This document shows positions 36,611-48,667 of a stretch of DNA of 64,000 bases, piece after piece. Source of the DNA: Physcia stellaris (Eukaryota > Ascomycota > Lecanoromycetes > Caliciales > Physciaceae); assembly GCA_018902385.1 (NCBI GenBank), contig JABSSW010000007.1, forward strand, positions 744,001 to 808,000, written 5' to 3'. Every line of letters starts with the position of its first letter. Position 1 is the first letter of the stretch. The notes under the pieces were generated by a model, which worked only from the letters and a program-made list of their open reading frames with translations, was not told the DNA's origin and ran no database searches. The translations under genes and the position numbers were made by a program.

Positions 36611-37250
36611 GGCCTTTTGCGAACGAACTTTTGGAGATAGGGTGAGGGAAGTTTCGGCATTATGCCGGATTTTGTAGGTAGATGTTCAGGATGGGTGTAA
36701 TGACTCTGTCTGGTAACGAGCTTGGAGCCGCATCCTGCACGGTCGAAGCCCCGGTGCCCCCTCGTCTTAGCTCTAGCTCTGTGGCTTGCTATTGAGTTGC
36801 TCCGAATGAAGGAAGACTAAGCGTGGCATACCCCCATTCTGTGCCATAACAGGTAAAGGCTTTACAAGCTCGATGCACGAGTGTGGCGTGTGCATTCAGG
36901 TCTGCAGATCCTCGTTGCTCGTAGTAGTATGATGGAGCCAGAAACATTGACGAGTTGCTCCAGTGCTCAGTGGTTATCCTAGGATTCAATTGACTGTGAA
37001 CGTTGAAAGTATCATAGCCATAGGAAATACGCAAAGATAAAGTGGTAGAGTTGAGAATATACAGCTGCGTCAAATGCAGAGGCAGCTGGAAACTGGGAAG
37101 ATCCATCACGCTTTCCCGCGGCGGGGATCTGCTTTCCCCGCAAACAGCCTATCTTCAGTATGTCATACCCATTAACAGAAACGACACCCCATCAGAGCAC
37201 ACACGTTTGATGGAAGACCAGAACGGCTGGCTCTGGACCTCACGAGAGCC
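36611..37250. other. Divergent promoter region, CorA-like gene / HMG-CoA lyase
   Basis: This 640-bp spacer lies between opposite starts. No gene or clear motif seen. Confidence 0.45.
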
Positions 37251-38539
37251 ATGATGAAGAGTTTACGAAGATGCGCAACGATCGCGCGCCGCCAGCCTGC
37301 CGGAAGATCACTCTCTACCAGCGCCAGGCGGGCTGCGGAAGAGGTACGCATTGTGGAGGTTGGGCCCCGAGATGGACTGCAGAACGAAAAGAGGTCGATA
37401 CCTCTCAAGACGAAGATTGAGCTCATAAGGCGGTTGTCGGGAACGGGCGTGCGCAATATGGAAGCAGGATCTTTCGTTTCGCCAAAGTGGGTACCTCAGG
37501 TTGGTCTTCAATGCCCAACTACTACGATTGGTTTGAGACTGCACATGGAAACGAAAGACTGGGCTAATCGGGCGGTCGCTACTAGATGGCCAATAGTGCT
37601 GACGTCCTCAATCACCTCCTCGGCCACCCTCCCTCTTCGCCGCTCCCCATAGCATACAATTTCCTGGTACCAAATCTCAAAGGCCTCGAGAAATTCCTTG
37701 CCAGTAACAATGGCTCATCAGAACGTGGCCATGAACCGGCGCCAGTAACATCACCGCAAGATCCCAATGCGCCCCCAACACCCCCTCCCTCACCAAAGCG
37801 CGACGGCGATGATGAGCCTGCGCCTATCACCTCCACACAAGACCCGAACGAGATGCCCTCCGACCCTGTCGAGCCTATGAAGTCCTCGGCCCCAAAGCAT
37901 ACGATGGAAATATCACTCTTTACGGCAGCAACTGAAGCCTTCTCCAAAGCGAACACCAATTGCACTATCGCCGAGTCCTTGGAACGATGCAAACCCATAG
38001 TATCCCTTGCCAAATCGAAAGACATCCGTGTCCGAGGCTACGTCTCAGTGGCCCTCGGTTGCCCCTATGAAGGGCCCGACGTTGCTCCTTCTAAAGTCGC
38101 CGAGATTGCCGCGACGTTATTGGAGATGGGTGTGGATGAGGTATCTGTGGCAGACACGACCGGTATGGGCACTGCGCCCAAAACGCAAGAGTTATTGAAG
38201 ACGTTGATGGCGGCAGGTATATCGAATAAAGATATTGCCCTTCATCTACACGACACATTTGGACAGGCGTTGGTGAACACTGTTGTGGGTCTTGAGCAAG
38301 GAATCAGGACTTTCGATAGCAGTGTGGCGGGGCTGGGTGGGTGTCCGTTTTCGCCAGGTGCGACGGGCAATGTGGCCACCGAGGACTTAGTCCATTGTAT
38401 TCATGGGCTTGGAGCGAAGACTGGCGTAGATGTAGAAAAGATGGCGGAAGTCGGTGCATGGATATCCGGTGAGCTGGGGCGGGCGAACGACAGCCGGGCT
38501 GGGAAGGCGTTGTTGGCTAGGATGTCTTCGAAGTCGTGA
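37251..38539 (+). CDS. 3-hydroxy-3-methylglutaryl-CoA lyase, 400 aa
   Basis: Cleaves HMG-CoA to acetoacetate and acetyl-CoA, the last step of leucine breakdown. Two exons, 37251-37499 and 37586-38539, joined across an 86-nt intron at WVPQ/MANSADVL, exactly where the family motif continues. The first 30 residues (MMKSLRRCATIARRQPAGRS) form a basic presequence for mitochondria. The catalytic R40-D41 lies in EVGPRDGLQNE, metal-binding histidines in ALHLHDTFGQA, and the signature cysteine in AGLGGCPFSPGATGNVATEDL. Residues about 124-190 are a proline-rich insertion absent from animal and bacterial enzymes, holding two copies of EPAP[VI]TS[PT]QDPN. Other fungal lyases carry a shorter insertion at this place. 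No leucine-pathway partner is nearby. Confidence 0.95.
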
Positions 38540-39846
38540 TGACAATGCCTTCTTTCTAAGGCCCTTGCCTATTTCCATCTTTTGAATCTCGTATCTTCCT
38601 CTCGTCTAAGGCCGTCGTTGAAGCAGCTGATAGACTACCATCCAATGCTGCCTTGGACGCAGATGGTGGACCATCCACCGGCTGGGTCGATTCCCCATGC
38701 ATCTCAGCACTACCAATAGTAAGCATCATATCATCATCGCGAAGATTAAGCTATCAATACAAATCCAGCTTCCCCTCCTCCTTCGCCAATTCTTCGAGGT
38801 CCGGCTTGAAGATGTAGATGCCTTTCGTGATCAGCTGTGTTGTCGGCCAATTCAATAGGGTTATTAGGATTACCACTACTGACGCCTACTATTGTTACAA
38901 GCAAGGGCTGAAGGAAACGGCCGTAGTGACTCATGATGGACGCGGAAGACTGCTGGGAATGATGGGGGATGAATGAGGCGAGATGGATCACAGCGAGATT
39001 TAGGTTTGATAAGATCTTTGAGATTAGATTAGATGGTTCTAGTTCTAAGAATAGACGCTTCAAGCGCCGAAATGAACGTGGGAGATACGTATTCGCGAAA
39101 TGTAAGGTACCAGTCCGCTTACATACTCATTATCATTCCGAGTCATTCTTTCAAAGTTCCATATTCATGACAATATCCGCAAGTTCTCTAGTGTTACTCT
39201 GGGGAATTGAGATGGCGTTCCACCACATTTTCGTAATGCTAAGGTTTTATGATCATTGATGATGGAATCTTGATGTTGATGGGACTCTCATGTTGACGAA
39301 CCTGCAAAGTTATGGGACCTTCATGACGATGTGGCTCTAGTGGTGGTAATCCATTCAAAATGATGATCATCTACTTGATCTCCCTCTTAGAATCGCCAAG
39401 TCGCAAACCCAGCGCAAATCCAGTGACATCAAGATCCATGTCGACAACTTCCTTTATGAAGCGATTAGGATGAACAAACCTCGAAAGTCAGTCATAGAGG
39501 GAGAAAAAAGAATAATTGAATTTGCAAGCTGCTGCTCCGTTGAAGCTGATACACTCCGAAAAAGACTCGCAGCCGCGCTTTGAAGCACAACCCTGACGTT
39601 GAGGTACCTAATACATCTGGAAATATGCAAGCCCTTACGTCTTAGAGAGTACTTAGACTTGTCTCTCGGCAGTAGAAAGTGGCCCTATTGCCTCCCGAAT
39701 TAACATCAGGGACCGCGAAATCAGCCTGTGGGCCACTGCAATGTGCTAATTGCCGAATGATTCGATCATGTGGAACATCCCAGCTTGATGAGCAGATGCT
39801 AGATCCGTAAAACGTTGCCCTCTTCGATTCCTTCCCAGGCTTCTCT
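38540..39846. other. Intergenic interval
   Basis: No supported gene. Around 39,240-39,360 there are several GATG-rich stretches (TTGATGATGGAATC, TTGATGTTGATGG), otherwise unremarkable. Confidence 0.4.
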
Positions 39847-41612
39847 TCAAGGTTCACGCAAGAACACCCTGCAGGGGTAGTGCTCCACCGGATGTGCAGC
39901 CGCTTCCTCCATCTGATACGCTCTGTCTCCTCTATGAGTCTTGACTCCCTTTGAAGGGTGTAACTTATCCCACTCATCATAAGCGGGTTTAAAATCGAAT
40001 TCCCTCACAATACAGGCAAGGATGATCTTCAGCTCAGTCATCACGATACCTTGAGCAATGCAGTTCCGAGGCCCGTACTCAAAGGCGCGCCACGCGTCTT
40101 TGACGGGGAAAGCTCATGACCGGGTTCCACAAGCCATCGTTCGGGGAGAAATTCGTCGGGACGTTTCCAGTACTTTGGTGCACGATGAAGCTCTACGTGG
40201 ATAGTCCAGATCATGATGACGTCGTCGGTGGGACAGACAGTTCCATGGTCGTCTTGGATGCTGACTCTAGGTTTGCCTTGCCTACTGGAAGCAGCAGGTG
40301 GAAATAAGCGGAGAACTTCTTTGATGACTGCCGTAGTGTATGACAAATCGTTAAGAAGCTTCGGGTTTTCTTCTATCATAGTGGCCGCTTTCTTGACATC
40401 TTTGCCAAGTACCTGATCGTGCTCAGAGCGAATACGGTCCAACGTGCCCGGGTTCTGCGATAAGAGATGAAAGGCGTAGCAGATCGTACTACTCGTTGAA
40501 TCATGACCGGTAAAGACGAATAATCGAATTTGTCGGATCGCAAAGGCTCTAAACTCTGGGTCAAGAAAGTCTGGCTTTTGATTGCTGGACTGGGCAATGT
40601 AAGCTTGGAGCACCAAGTCCATAACCGATTTCTGCCTTTTGTCGCTTGAATCGGATTTGTACTCTGAGAATCTTTTGTCGAGTTCGCTGCCAATGTAACG
40701 ATCCATTTGTCGCCCGTTCCACCACTCAACCAGCCTTCTGACAAAATCGAGATGCCCAAGTGGATTAGCTTCTGCATTTGGCTGATGCCACCTGATCTGG
40801 CTCATCATACTGTCGGCGAGTACATTATAGCCCTTCTGCGCCCCAAGTGATGCATTCCTATCCCTGTTTTTAGTCATTGTCGTTTACTAGCTCGAAAGTG
40901 CTTACAGTATGGTTTGGCCTATTATGTCAATTGTAAACCTCAATGTGACGAGGTCTAGATAGAACATCTCCTTCTCTTTTGCGAGATCTCTCAATTTCTC
41001 CTTGTATACCTTCGTCTCCTTCAACACATGCGGTATCAGGTTAGTGACCTGCTCGGTGCTGAATCCCTTGTTGAAGATGGCTCTCCAAGGCCTCCACTCC
41101 TTCTCCGCCATATCGAAGAGATTCGGGCCGCCAGCAATAGGCTTAAAGAATCTGGTCAACATAAATGCTCGGTCGTGGCAGATTCCGGGATTGGTCTGCG
41201 CCACTTGAGCTGCTATATTGGGAGATGTTACAATCATCATCATACCGCTGGCGGGCCATAGGTCGACGTAGAAGAGGCCTTCTGACTGGAAGTGCTCATG
41301 CGCAATATCAGCGAACATGTATTGGTAATGAGCGTTTCTGGGAAGAGCATCTATTCGCTTCTTCAGGTAGAGTAAATGTCCGAACAGGAAATTATGGTTG
41401 GGTGCACATGGCTAGATGTGGGTTAACAATGGTTAGTGTCTAAAGCACTGAATAGAAAAAGATAAACCTACAAGGCCCATACGTTTACGTCGAATAAACA
41501 GCATTCTCGCCTTGTAGAGCCGCGTAAAAAAATAGCATAAGGAGCCAACTGCAGCAAGCAAGAAAGAACTGAGTATGGGCCGTCCTAACAGAAGCGGTGT
41601 GATTTGCAGCAT
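39847..41612 (-). pseudogene. Cytochrome P450 with a single frame break before the haem loop
   Basis: A microsomal-type P450: start ATG at 41612 with an N-terminal membrane anchor (LLLGRPILSSFLLAAVGSL), exons 41612-41472, 41411-40906, and 40863 onward, introns of 60 and 42 nt. Family blocks are all present: GPNLFDMAEKEWRPWRAIFN (helix C), FTGHDSTSSTICYAF (I helix, A/G-x-D-S-T), VIKEVLRLFPPA (ExxR), PDEFLPERW, and FEYGPRNCIA (haem cysteine). Between GHEL and KDAWRAFEYGPRNC, around 40,103-40,113, the frame shifts by one base, so the annotated frame would miss the haem ligand. Nothing there can be spliced as an intron, so it is a one-base deletion: either a recent pseudogene or a sequence error. 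The rest is open to the stop at 39847. It looks like fungal secondary-metabolism P450s of the StcS type; substrate unknown. No biosynthetic neighbour. Confidence 0.8.
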
Positions 41613-43409
41613 GGTGAAGTTTGTCAGTACATGCAAAAACCACTTCTCCCTTCTAAACTTGACAATCTAGTCAAGAAGTCGTCGTTTGGCCTTGAAAGAC
41701 CGACGACACCACAATCCTGGACTTTCCTGTCTTTTTCCTTAGGGTTGTGGAATCAGTATTGGGCTGAGGACTGATACTAAAGGATTCCAGGTGGTATCTC
41801 CGTAGTTGCGGATAGATCGTGGTGCCGTACGCTTTGCTGCGGTATCGCTCTGAGCCCGTTCTAAGATGGTGTCACCGGGTACCTGTGTGACAGAGATTCA
41901 GCGGCGTATGAATTGATGAGTATCGTAGATCAGCGGATTCTTGATGTCATGAATCCTTCCGCTTGCTACCCATCCATCGGCGTGTTAGTGTATTCCTTCA
42001 AATAGAAGGTTGTTTCGTCTAGCGAAGGCTGTGTGCTTAAGGTTTGCGATGATGCATTCCGTGCCTGAAGATTATCGGGGAAAGGTGGCTTAGTCATGCA
42101 CCTCCTGCTGCAGTGGGATCCTACGCCGAGACGCTGCTGCAAGCTTCCGATTCAGCTGAGATCAGCTGAAGCGGGGCTCTGGATGTGTACATTGTAGACC
42201 GACGACTGACAGCTGTCTACGACATCATGGACTTTCACTTGTACGTCAAACTTTGTGTCTACTTGTTTACCACGTTATAAAATAGGTGAGGTCCGCGCAA
42301 CGTTGTCTACACAGTCCTCGTTCGAGTGGTTGGTTTTCGGAGCGACTTCCGATTAGCCGCGCGGGTACCTCGGTACCTGGCTGGACCCTTGTTTCTTAGC
42401 ACCGAATTGGTGTTATCACATCATCCATTATTCCCTTCTTCACCTGAAGGCTGAATCGTCTGGATGCATGTAAGGTCTGGATCCCGCGATTGCGTTACTA
42501 GTGCTTACCCACGCCCAGCAACACCTACGAGTGCTGACTGCCAAGGCTCACGAAAGGAAGAGGCGCAGTACCTGCATGATCATCAGTGTCTCTCCTTGAA
42601 TGCATCAGCCGAAGATCATCTCTGCATCTTCTCAGCCTTTCGGGCTCAGCAACCATACAGCACAGTGCAAGTCTCCTCTGCACTGAACCGCTACTCAGTA
42701 ACCGACCGGTGAATATTGTCCATGGCTAGATCCCGCAAGCCAAACTATCACCACAGCCATGCTCTTACAACACGACATGCAGCACCCGACAGTTTAGTGC
42801 GAAGCCTTGTCTGATCTTTCTTGTCAAGAACTTGACTCATATTCGTAAATCTTCCCCACGGCAATGTCTCAGAAGCAGTGTAAGTGCTTCCATGCCGCGG
42901 CCATATCAGTCTCGAGCTTCCTTCTCTTCCGATGCCTAGGCTACCGCTCCTCGTGGTAGGCAAGTGGACACCAAGTATAGTTGTTCTCATGTAGCGGTGA
43001 AACATCTTGACACATTTGCGCTTCAATTATTTATCAGAGTAAGCTTGCTGTGCCTTACGCTAGTCCATCAATTGTCTTCGGATGTGGCGATCAAGTAAGC
43101 CTCATACCTCACTTCACGACAGTGTGGGTCAGGATTGGTTGCCTATACTTAAAACTGAGAACATGATCTGTGCTACTCTGCGGCGGCGCTGCAGGCATGC
43201 CACATCACTCATCCTTCGTGGTGGACGCAGGTGACATCCCGTCTCGCGTCTTAGCATGCATTCCCTCTGCTTGATATTGAGCTGATGGCTCCCTTTCTTC
43301 TCGTCTTTTTCTGTTCCATTCTCGGTCGATTCCAAGATTAAAAACGATTGAAGACTTTAGAGGGAATCCCATCTCAAGGCTGCGAGCGTATCTGTAAGCT
43401 ATATTCACC
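41613..43409. other. Long intergenic interval
   Basis: This 1.8-kb stretch lies between two divergently oriented genes. Reading frames are short and lack splice or family support. No repeats or RNA genes were recognised. Confidence 0.4.
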
Positions 43410-44880
43410 ATGGTAAGCTACGACGGCGTGGGCCGTATCCCCAGGCAAGCTTTTGTGGTATGTATTTCCGTCCTACTGGTCGAATCCCATCATTGAAATC
43501 GACAGGTATCCACGACCTTACTGTTCGCCCTCTGCCTGGTCAGTGTATGCGCTAGATACTACATACGACTCGCTGTCCAGAAGGAATTCGCGCTTGACGA
43601 TGCTTTCCTGGCCTTTGGCACGAGCTGCCTCATTGCCGCCATGGCAGTCCTTTACATCAACATGGATAACATGTACCTCACCGAGGCCCTGACCTACGCG
43701 CCTGCACTCTTCGCAACTCAACCGCCAGATCTCAATCGAGTTTTCGAATTCCGTAAGCTTGTAACGGCGAGCTTGATACTCACCTGGGTGGCGATGATGG
43801 CTGTCAAATTCTCTTTTCTGGCGCTTTTTCGACGTTTGATCGATCGTATTCCAGGTCTCATTAAGTACTGGTGGTTCGTCGTTGTTTTCAATCTCGCTGT
43901 TACTGGATACGGGGCTTCGGTGTATGTTGTTGCTTGCCCTCATTTCAGCGGGCCGAAAGTCAGTAAGTGCAGGCATTCAGCAGCTATCGATCACCATTGG
44001 TAAAGTAACTAACCTGTGACTAGTCGCTTGCTTGGGCGGAGCAACAAGGCACAAGACGATCCAGTATGCATTATCACAGTTGGTTCTTGACGTAGTTGGC
44101 GATCTCTTGAGTACGTCCCTGAAACGTCCCTCTACTAATCGATCATGCACACTGACCAAGCATGCAGTTCTCTACATACCCTTTCAACTCATCTGGAAAG
44201 TAAAGATCAAGATGCTTCAAAAACTCACCCTGGCCTGCTCCCTGTGCCTGACAGTCGTCGTCATCGTATTCACCGTCACTCGCGCCAGTGGTCTGGAATG
44301 GAAAGGCAACCTCGACGTTCTCTGGGAAGTCTACTTCCAGATCGTCGCCGCCGAAGTCGGCCTCATCCTGGTCTCCATGACCGCCTTCCGCCAACTCTTC
44401 GTTTCGCGAACCGCTCGCAACCAGCAGTCTCCACCAAAGTCACCATCATTCTGGATGAGGAGCAGAAATGCTATGAGGAGACTCCTGGACCCGCGCAAAT
44501 GGACGTCTGGCTACTCGAAGGGCTCGAGCCATGGCCAGAAACACGGTAATGAGAAAGTTGCAGTTGATTTCAACGATCGGCTTCCTAGTGTCCCAGGCGC
44601 GACAATGACAGGGGTGCAGACATTCATCAATCACCAAGGAGATATTGAGACGGCTAAGTCGATTGATGATTCTTCTTCGCACAGCACCGTTGCGGAAGCA
44701 GAACAGCATACTTGGCCGTTGGCGGATCAAGAGACTGTTGCACAAGGCCAGGGTCAGCAGGCTCGTCCGGTGCAAACCAAATCTTATAACCACTATGGTG
44801 CTAGACCGTTGGAGTCTACGGGTGATGACACCCTGACGTCGGTCATCGGGATGTATCAGGATGGGAGTCAGAGAGGATGA
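43410..44880 (+). CDS. Fungal rhodopsin-type (Pth11-like) integral membrane protein, 434 aa
   Basis: Four exons fit in phase: 43410-43457, 43506-43962, 44024-44110 and 44168-44880, with introns of 48, 61 and 57 nt and GTATGT/GTAAGT/GTACGT donors. The protein has the layout of the rhodopsin-domain family of Pezizomycotina (related to the membrane part of Pth11 receptors): helix 1 with ALCLVSVCARYYIRL, the loop FALDDAFLAFG, helix 3 region FRKLVTASLILTWVAMMAVKFSFLALFRRL, and the block LDVVGDLLILYIPFQLIWKVKIKMLQKLTL, then two more helices. The C-terminal 130 residues are polar and disordered. The third intron is 57 nt with no in-frame stop, so retention would add 19 residues without breaking the frame. 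Ligand and function unknown; some relatives sense host surfaces. Confidence 0.85.
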
Positions 44881-45165
44881 GGGCTGTATTGCTGAAACTG
44901 GATTGCGGCTTCTGGGCGTGCTAAAAGGGGTTGTAGGCGTTCGCTTATTCGGCATTTCGCCAAGAGGAGCACAAACCATGATAAAATGATGACTACGAGA
45001 AATTGGAAAGAAAGAAGAATAGTAGAGAGAAGTGACAAATCTATCTACTTGACCACCATGCAGTTATCGCTAGCGAAAACTAGCATCTCGCACAATACGA
45101 ATGATTCCCACTGCTTCCAGATACGATGAATTCTCCTTATGAGAACACGATTCAGTCTCTCAAAG

Positions 45166-45522
45166 ATGACAGACGAACATACTACTTCATGTCTATTGAC
45201 CGCGATTCTCAACCCGTTTAACGAAGCCGTTGACAATACAGAGAAGAATGGAGTCAAGCACATAGCCCATTATTACACTTCAAAACGTGAATACGAAATC
45301 GACAAGGAGGAAGTCATTGGATCGATTATGCAAAGTCTCAATACGTTGATCACGTTTTTGGAACAATTGAACGTCAATCAGAGAACTCTGATATATCGGC
45401 TTAACGGCACAGGATTGAATATTGAAAATTTTCAGACGAAAACGTGTGTACAGCGTACGATTGATAAATTTGATTCGTCATTTAAGCAGCACTCCCCCAG
45501 GTCTAGTTATCCTCGCCGGTAG
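45166..45522 (+). CDS. Possible small orphan protein, 118 aa
   Basis: An open frame from the ATG at 45166 (MTDEHTTSCLLTAI) to a stop at 45522. The composition is ordinary and helical (EEVIGSIMQSLNTLITFLEQ), and GC content is lower than in nearby genes. No family, signal peptide or splice evidence is visible. It could be a lineage-specific gene or chance; an in-frame ATG at 45139 is an alternative start. Confidence 0.25.
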   Translation: MTDEHTTSCLLTAILNPFNEAVDNTEKNGVKHIAHYYTSKREYEIDKEEVIGSIMQSLNTLITFLEQLNVNQRTLIYRLNGTGLNIENFQTKTCVQRTIDKFDSSFKQHSPRSSYPRR

Positions 45523-45716
45523 GGTTAGGATGTTGGGGGTGCTGGTTACCTGACGAACCAAGGGATAAGTAGGTTTCACTGTAAGGTAGTTGACATCAGT
45601 CGAGCAATTTTGGCAAAGAGACATTCCTCTACAGTCTACACACAATCAATAAACGATGATTCCCCCCAATCATCAAGCAGGTAGCTCGCCAACCCACCAC
45701 TCCAACAACAAAACCC

Positions 45717-46218
45717 TCAAGCACTAAAACAGCTCATCCTGGCACTCCTCGCCCCAACAGTCGGCATCGTCCCCGTCGTCCCAACAAGCACCTCCTGACA
45801 CGTCCGATTATTCTCATCCATGCTCATAAACCCCATGTAATTCCCCGAGCACCCCTTCCCCGCATAGATATCAAAGTAACACTGTTTCCCCGCCGGCACG
45901 CCGCCTTGCACGCCCGCGCGAAAGGACAGGAAGGGCAGCAAGGGAAGAGTTGGGTTGGGAGGGGTGTCGTGGCAGCCGCCGTTGTCCAAGGTGTACTCTT
46001 TGACTTCCACTACGAGGCCGAACGAGGCGCAACCGGCGACTTTGTAGACGTCGAAGAGACCAGTTGCGATGGTGTTGCCGCGGGCGCTGAGGGCGTTGGG
46101 GTGGGCTAGGGAGGGGGAGAGGACGGTGGCTAGGGCGGCCGCTGATAGTAAGGGCTGAGGGGGGTGTTAGCTGTGGTGCGTACTTCAAGAGCTTTGACAG
46201 GAGACTGACGAGCTTCAT
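45717..46218 (-). CDS. Small secreted six-cysteine protein, 148 aa
   Basis: The model uses a nine-nt first exon (46218-46210, MKL), a 55-nt intron with GTCAGT donor, a perfect AGCTAAC branch point and CAG acceptor, then 46154-45717. The joined N-terminus, MKLPLLSAAALATVLSPSLA, is a textbook signal peptide, which is the main reason for this splice; the unspliced frame has none. The mature part has six cysteines (VAGCASFG, NGGCHDT, GKQCYFD, GKGCSGN, NRTCQEV, RMSCFSA), consistent with three disulphides, and no known domain. Size, secretion and cysteine content fit an effector-like or cell-wall-associated protein. It shows high GC at third positions, unlike the low-GC stretch beside it. Function unknown. 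Confidence 0.7.
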
Positions 46219-47196
46219 GGCAATGCGGTTGGAAAGGGTGAGGCTTGGAGAGAAGTGTTTGACTTGGTCGGAGGGATCAACGCTTCTTGACTGGTACGAA
46301 TGGAAAGTAGGGAATCAATGAAATAACCGTGATCCTGATCCGATGGACAGGAGTCGATATTTTATAATCTTTGTGCTTACTGCTGTCGTCCATGGACACC
46401 TACATGATTCGTCACTGCATCTACGAACGACTCCACTCGTCCACACCACCGGCAGGAAAGTGTCTTTTTTCATCTTCATAAGATCGCGTGTGTTCGGTTG
46501 AGGCCTGCCATCGAAATCTCGGCGACTCCTAGTCTTGTGCAGATTACGAAAGAGAAACTCTAATGAACCTATGTTCGAATGCCATCAGATGCTAACTTGT
46601 CCATGTGACCACCTCAGATCGGCCGTTCGTGGGTTTATTGGCTGGAAGTGTATAACAACAAGCAAAATGGTAGTGCGTGTAACCCTCTTCGTTTGCGGCA
46701 CTGGGAGCCACTGCTTGGTTCTTAGTAAAGAGAGACGGGCATTGGGCAAGATCTGGAATGCCCCATGGCTGTCAGATGTGCTCAAGTTCTACGGAGGTGC
46801 TCGGTCATAGCCAGAATCGCCAATGGAGTGGTGGTGTATGTCGAGCTGGAGCGTCTGCTAAAGCAAGCTCAGTAGCTCTTTCAATAGTAATGGGCTGCTT
46901 GCCTGGGATCCAGACCCTTTGAGAGATCTGATTGGTGCCAGAACCTTCTAGTCGAACAAACCTCTTTTGGCTGTCGGAGGTGAACGCTGGTATGGAGTCG
47001 TCATGAACCAGAGAGGGCGAAGACGGACTTCGGACCGTGCTCCGGCACTCCCTTAGTCATCAGCGGATTAGAGCTTTCGGTTCGGGCCAGGCCGAGGTAT
47101 TCGTACCCCTCCACGCCCCCGCCTATTCTTTCCGCTTAGGACATCTCAACCCCAATTCTTACCTACTTTACCCAGCAACCTGCCAGCCATACAGCC
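46219..47196. other. Divergent promoter interval, secreted protein / DPH1
   Basis: This 978-bp spacer lies between opposite starts. No supported gene. Confidence 0.4.
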
Positions 47197-48603
47197 ATGG
47201 AAGAGGATAGAGCTCAGGCAAATCTCGGTCCTATCACCGATGGCGAGCCTGATGCCGCAGTAACAACAAAGCCAAAGCAGCCGAAAAAAAGATTTGTGGG
47301 AAGGCGAACAGCAGAAAAGACCGACGAAACACCGAGCTCGAACGCCATCATTGAGGATAGCGGCGCTGTACAAGGTCTTGCATGACTCCCTGTGTATGAT
47401 CCAGTGCTGAACTGACGACAAACATGAGCAGTCGCCCCAGCACGGAGATCAGCCCGCCACCTGAATCAAGTTCCTCTAGAGATCCTCGAAGATGCAGACA
47501 TCAACGCTGCAATATCCCTCCTTCCTCCCAACTATAGTTTCGAGATTCCCAAGACAATCCACCGTATTCGTACCTCGGAGTCCAGGAAGGTCGCGCTACA
47601 GTTCCCCGAAGGCCTTCTATTGTTCGCTACAACCATTTCTGACATCCTGACCCGTTTCTGCCCTGGGACGGAAACACTAATCATGGGTGATGTCACTTAC
47701 GGTGCTTGTTGCATTGATGACTATACCGCTAGAGCTCTGGGGTGTGACCTTCTCGTACATTATGCACACAGCTGTCTTATACCTGTCGACGTTACCAAGA
47801 TCAAGACGCTCTACGTCTTCGTGGACATAAGCATAGACACTACCCATCTACTGGCTACTCTGGAACGGAACTTCCAACCCGGAAAGTCCATAGCGATAGT
47901 GGGCACTATCCAGTTCAACGCTACTTTGCACAGCATTAAGCCCGCACTGGAGCGCGCTGGCTTCAAGGTGATCATTCCGCAGATTATGCCTCTCAGCAAA
48001 GGTGAGATACTCGGCTGCACCTCGCCTCAACTGGCGAACGATGCTGTGGACTTGATTCTGTATCTCGGTGACGGACGCTTCCACCTCGAAAGTGCGATGA
48101 TACACAACCCACAGCTTCCGGCATATCGATATGACCCTTACTCTCGCAAACTAACACGCGAAACATATGATCATACAGAGATGCACGACTTAAGAAGACA
48201 AGCTATCACGTCGGCGAAGACGGCAAAGAAGTGGGGTCTCATCTTAGGCTCGCTGGGCAGACAAGGGAATCCGCATACGATGACCATGATCGAGAATATC
48301 TTAGACGAGAGAAAAACCCCATTCATCAACATCCTTCTTAGTGAGATTTTCCCCGGAAAGCTGGCGATGATGCCGGACGTCGAGTGCTGGGTCCAAATCG
48401 CTTGCCCGCGATTGAGTATCGATTGGGGCTATGCGTTTCCCAGGCCTTTGCTGACCCCTTACGAAGCTCTTATCGCCCTGGGAGCTCGTGAGGAATGGGG
48501 CAACAGCAAGCAGGCTGTATACCCTATGGATTTCTACGCCAAGGACGGCCTCGGGAGGACCAAAGAAGGGGACATTGCTGCTCTTGTGGAGGCAAAAGCT
48601 TGA
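47197..48603 (+). CDS. DPH1: Diphthamide synthase subunit Dph1, 449 aa
   Basis: Catalyses, with Dph2, the radical transfer of a 3-amino-3-carboxypropyl group from SAM to the conserved histidine of elongation factor 2, the first step of diphthamide synthesis in the cytosol. Exons 47197-47374 and 47432-48603 join in phase across a 57-nt intron with an unusual GTCTTG donor. After a charged N-terminal extension ([11 protein letters not shown]) the family blocks follow: [63 protein letters not shown], and [15 protein letters not shown]. The three cysteine blocks that hold the 4Fe-4S cluster are intact (GACC, HSC, IAC). Its stop is only 64 bp from the stop of the convergent MGS1 gene. Confidence 0.96.
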
Positions 48604-48667
48604 AAGCCAGTTGCATAAATTCGCTATATCGGGTATCTCAAATCGCCGTAAGCATATTAACAATGTG

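Noticed and set aside
46535-46810. 91-codon frame with five cysteines near its start
   Set aside because: Lies in the DPH1 upstream region, no signal peptide, no splice support; cysteine count alone is not evidence.
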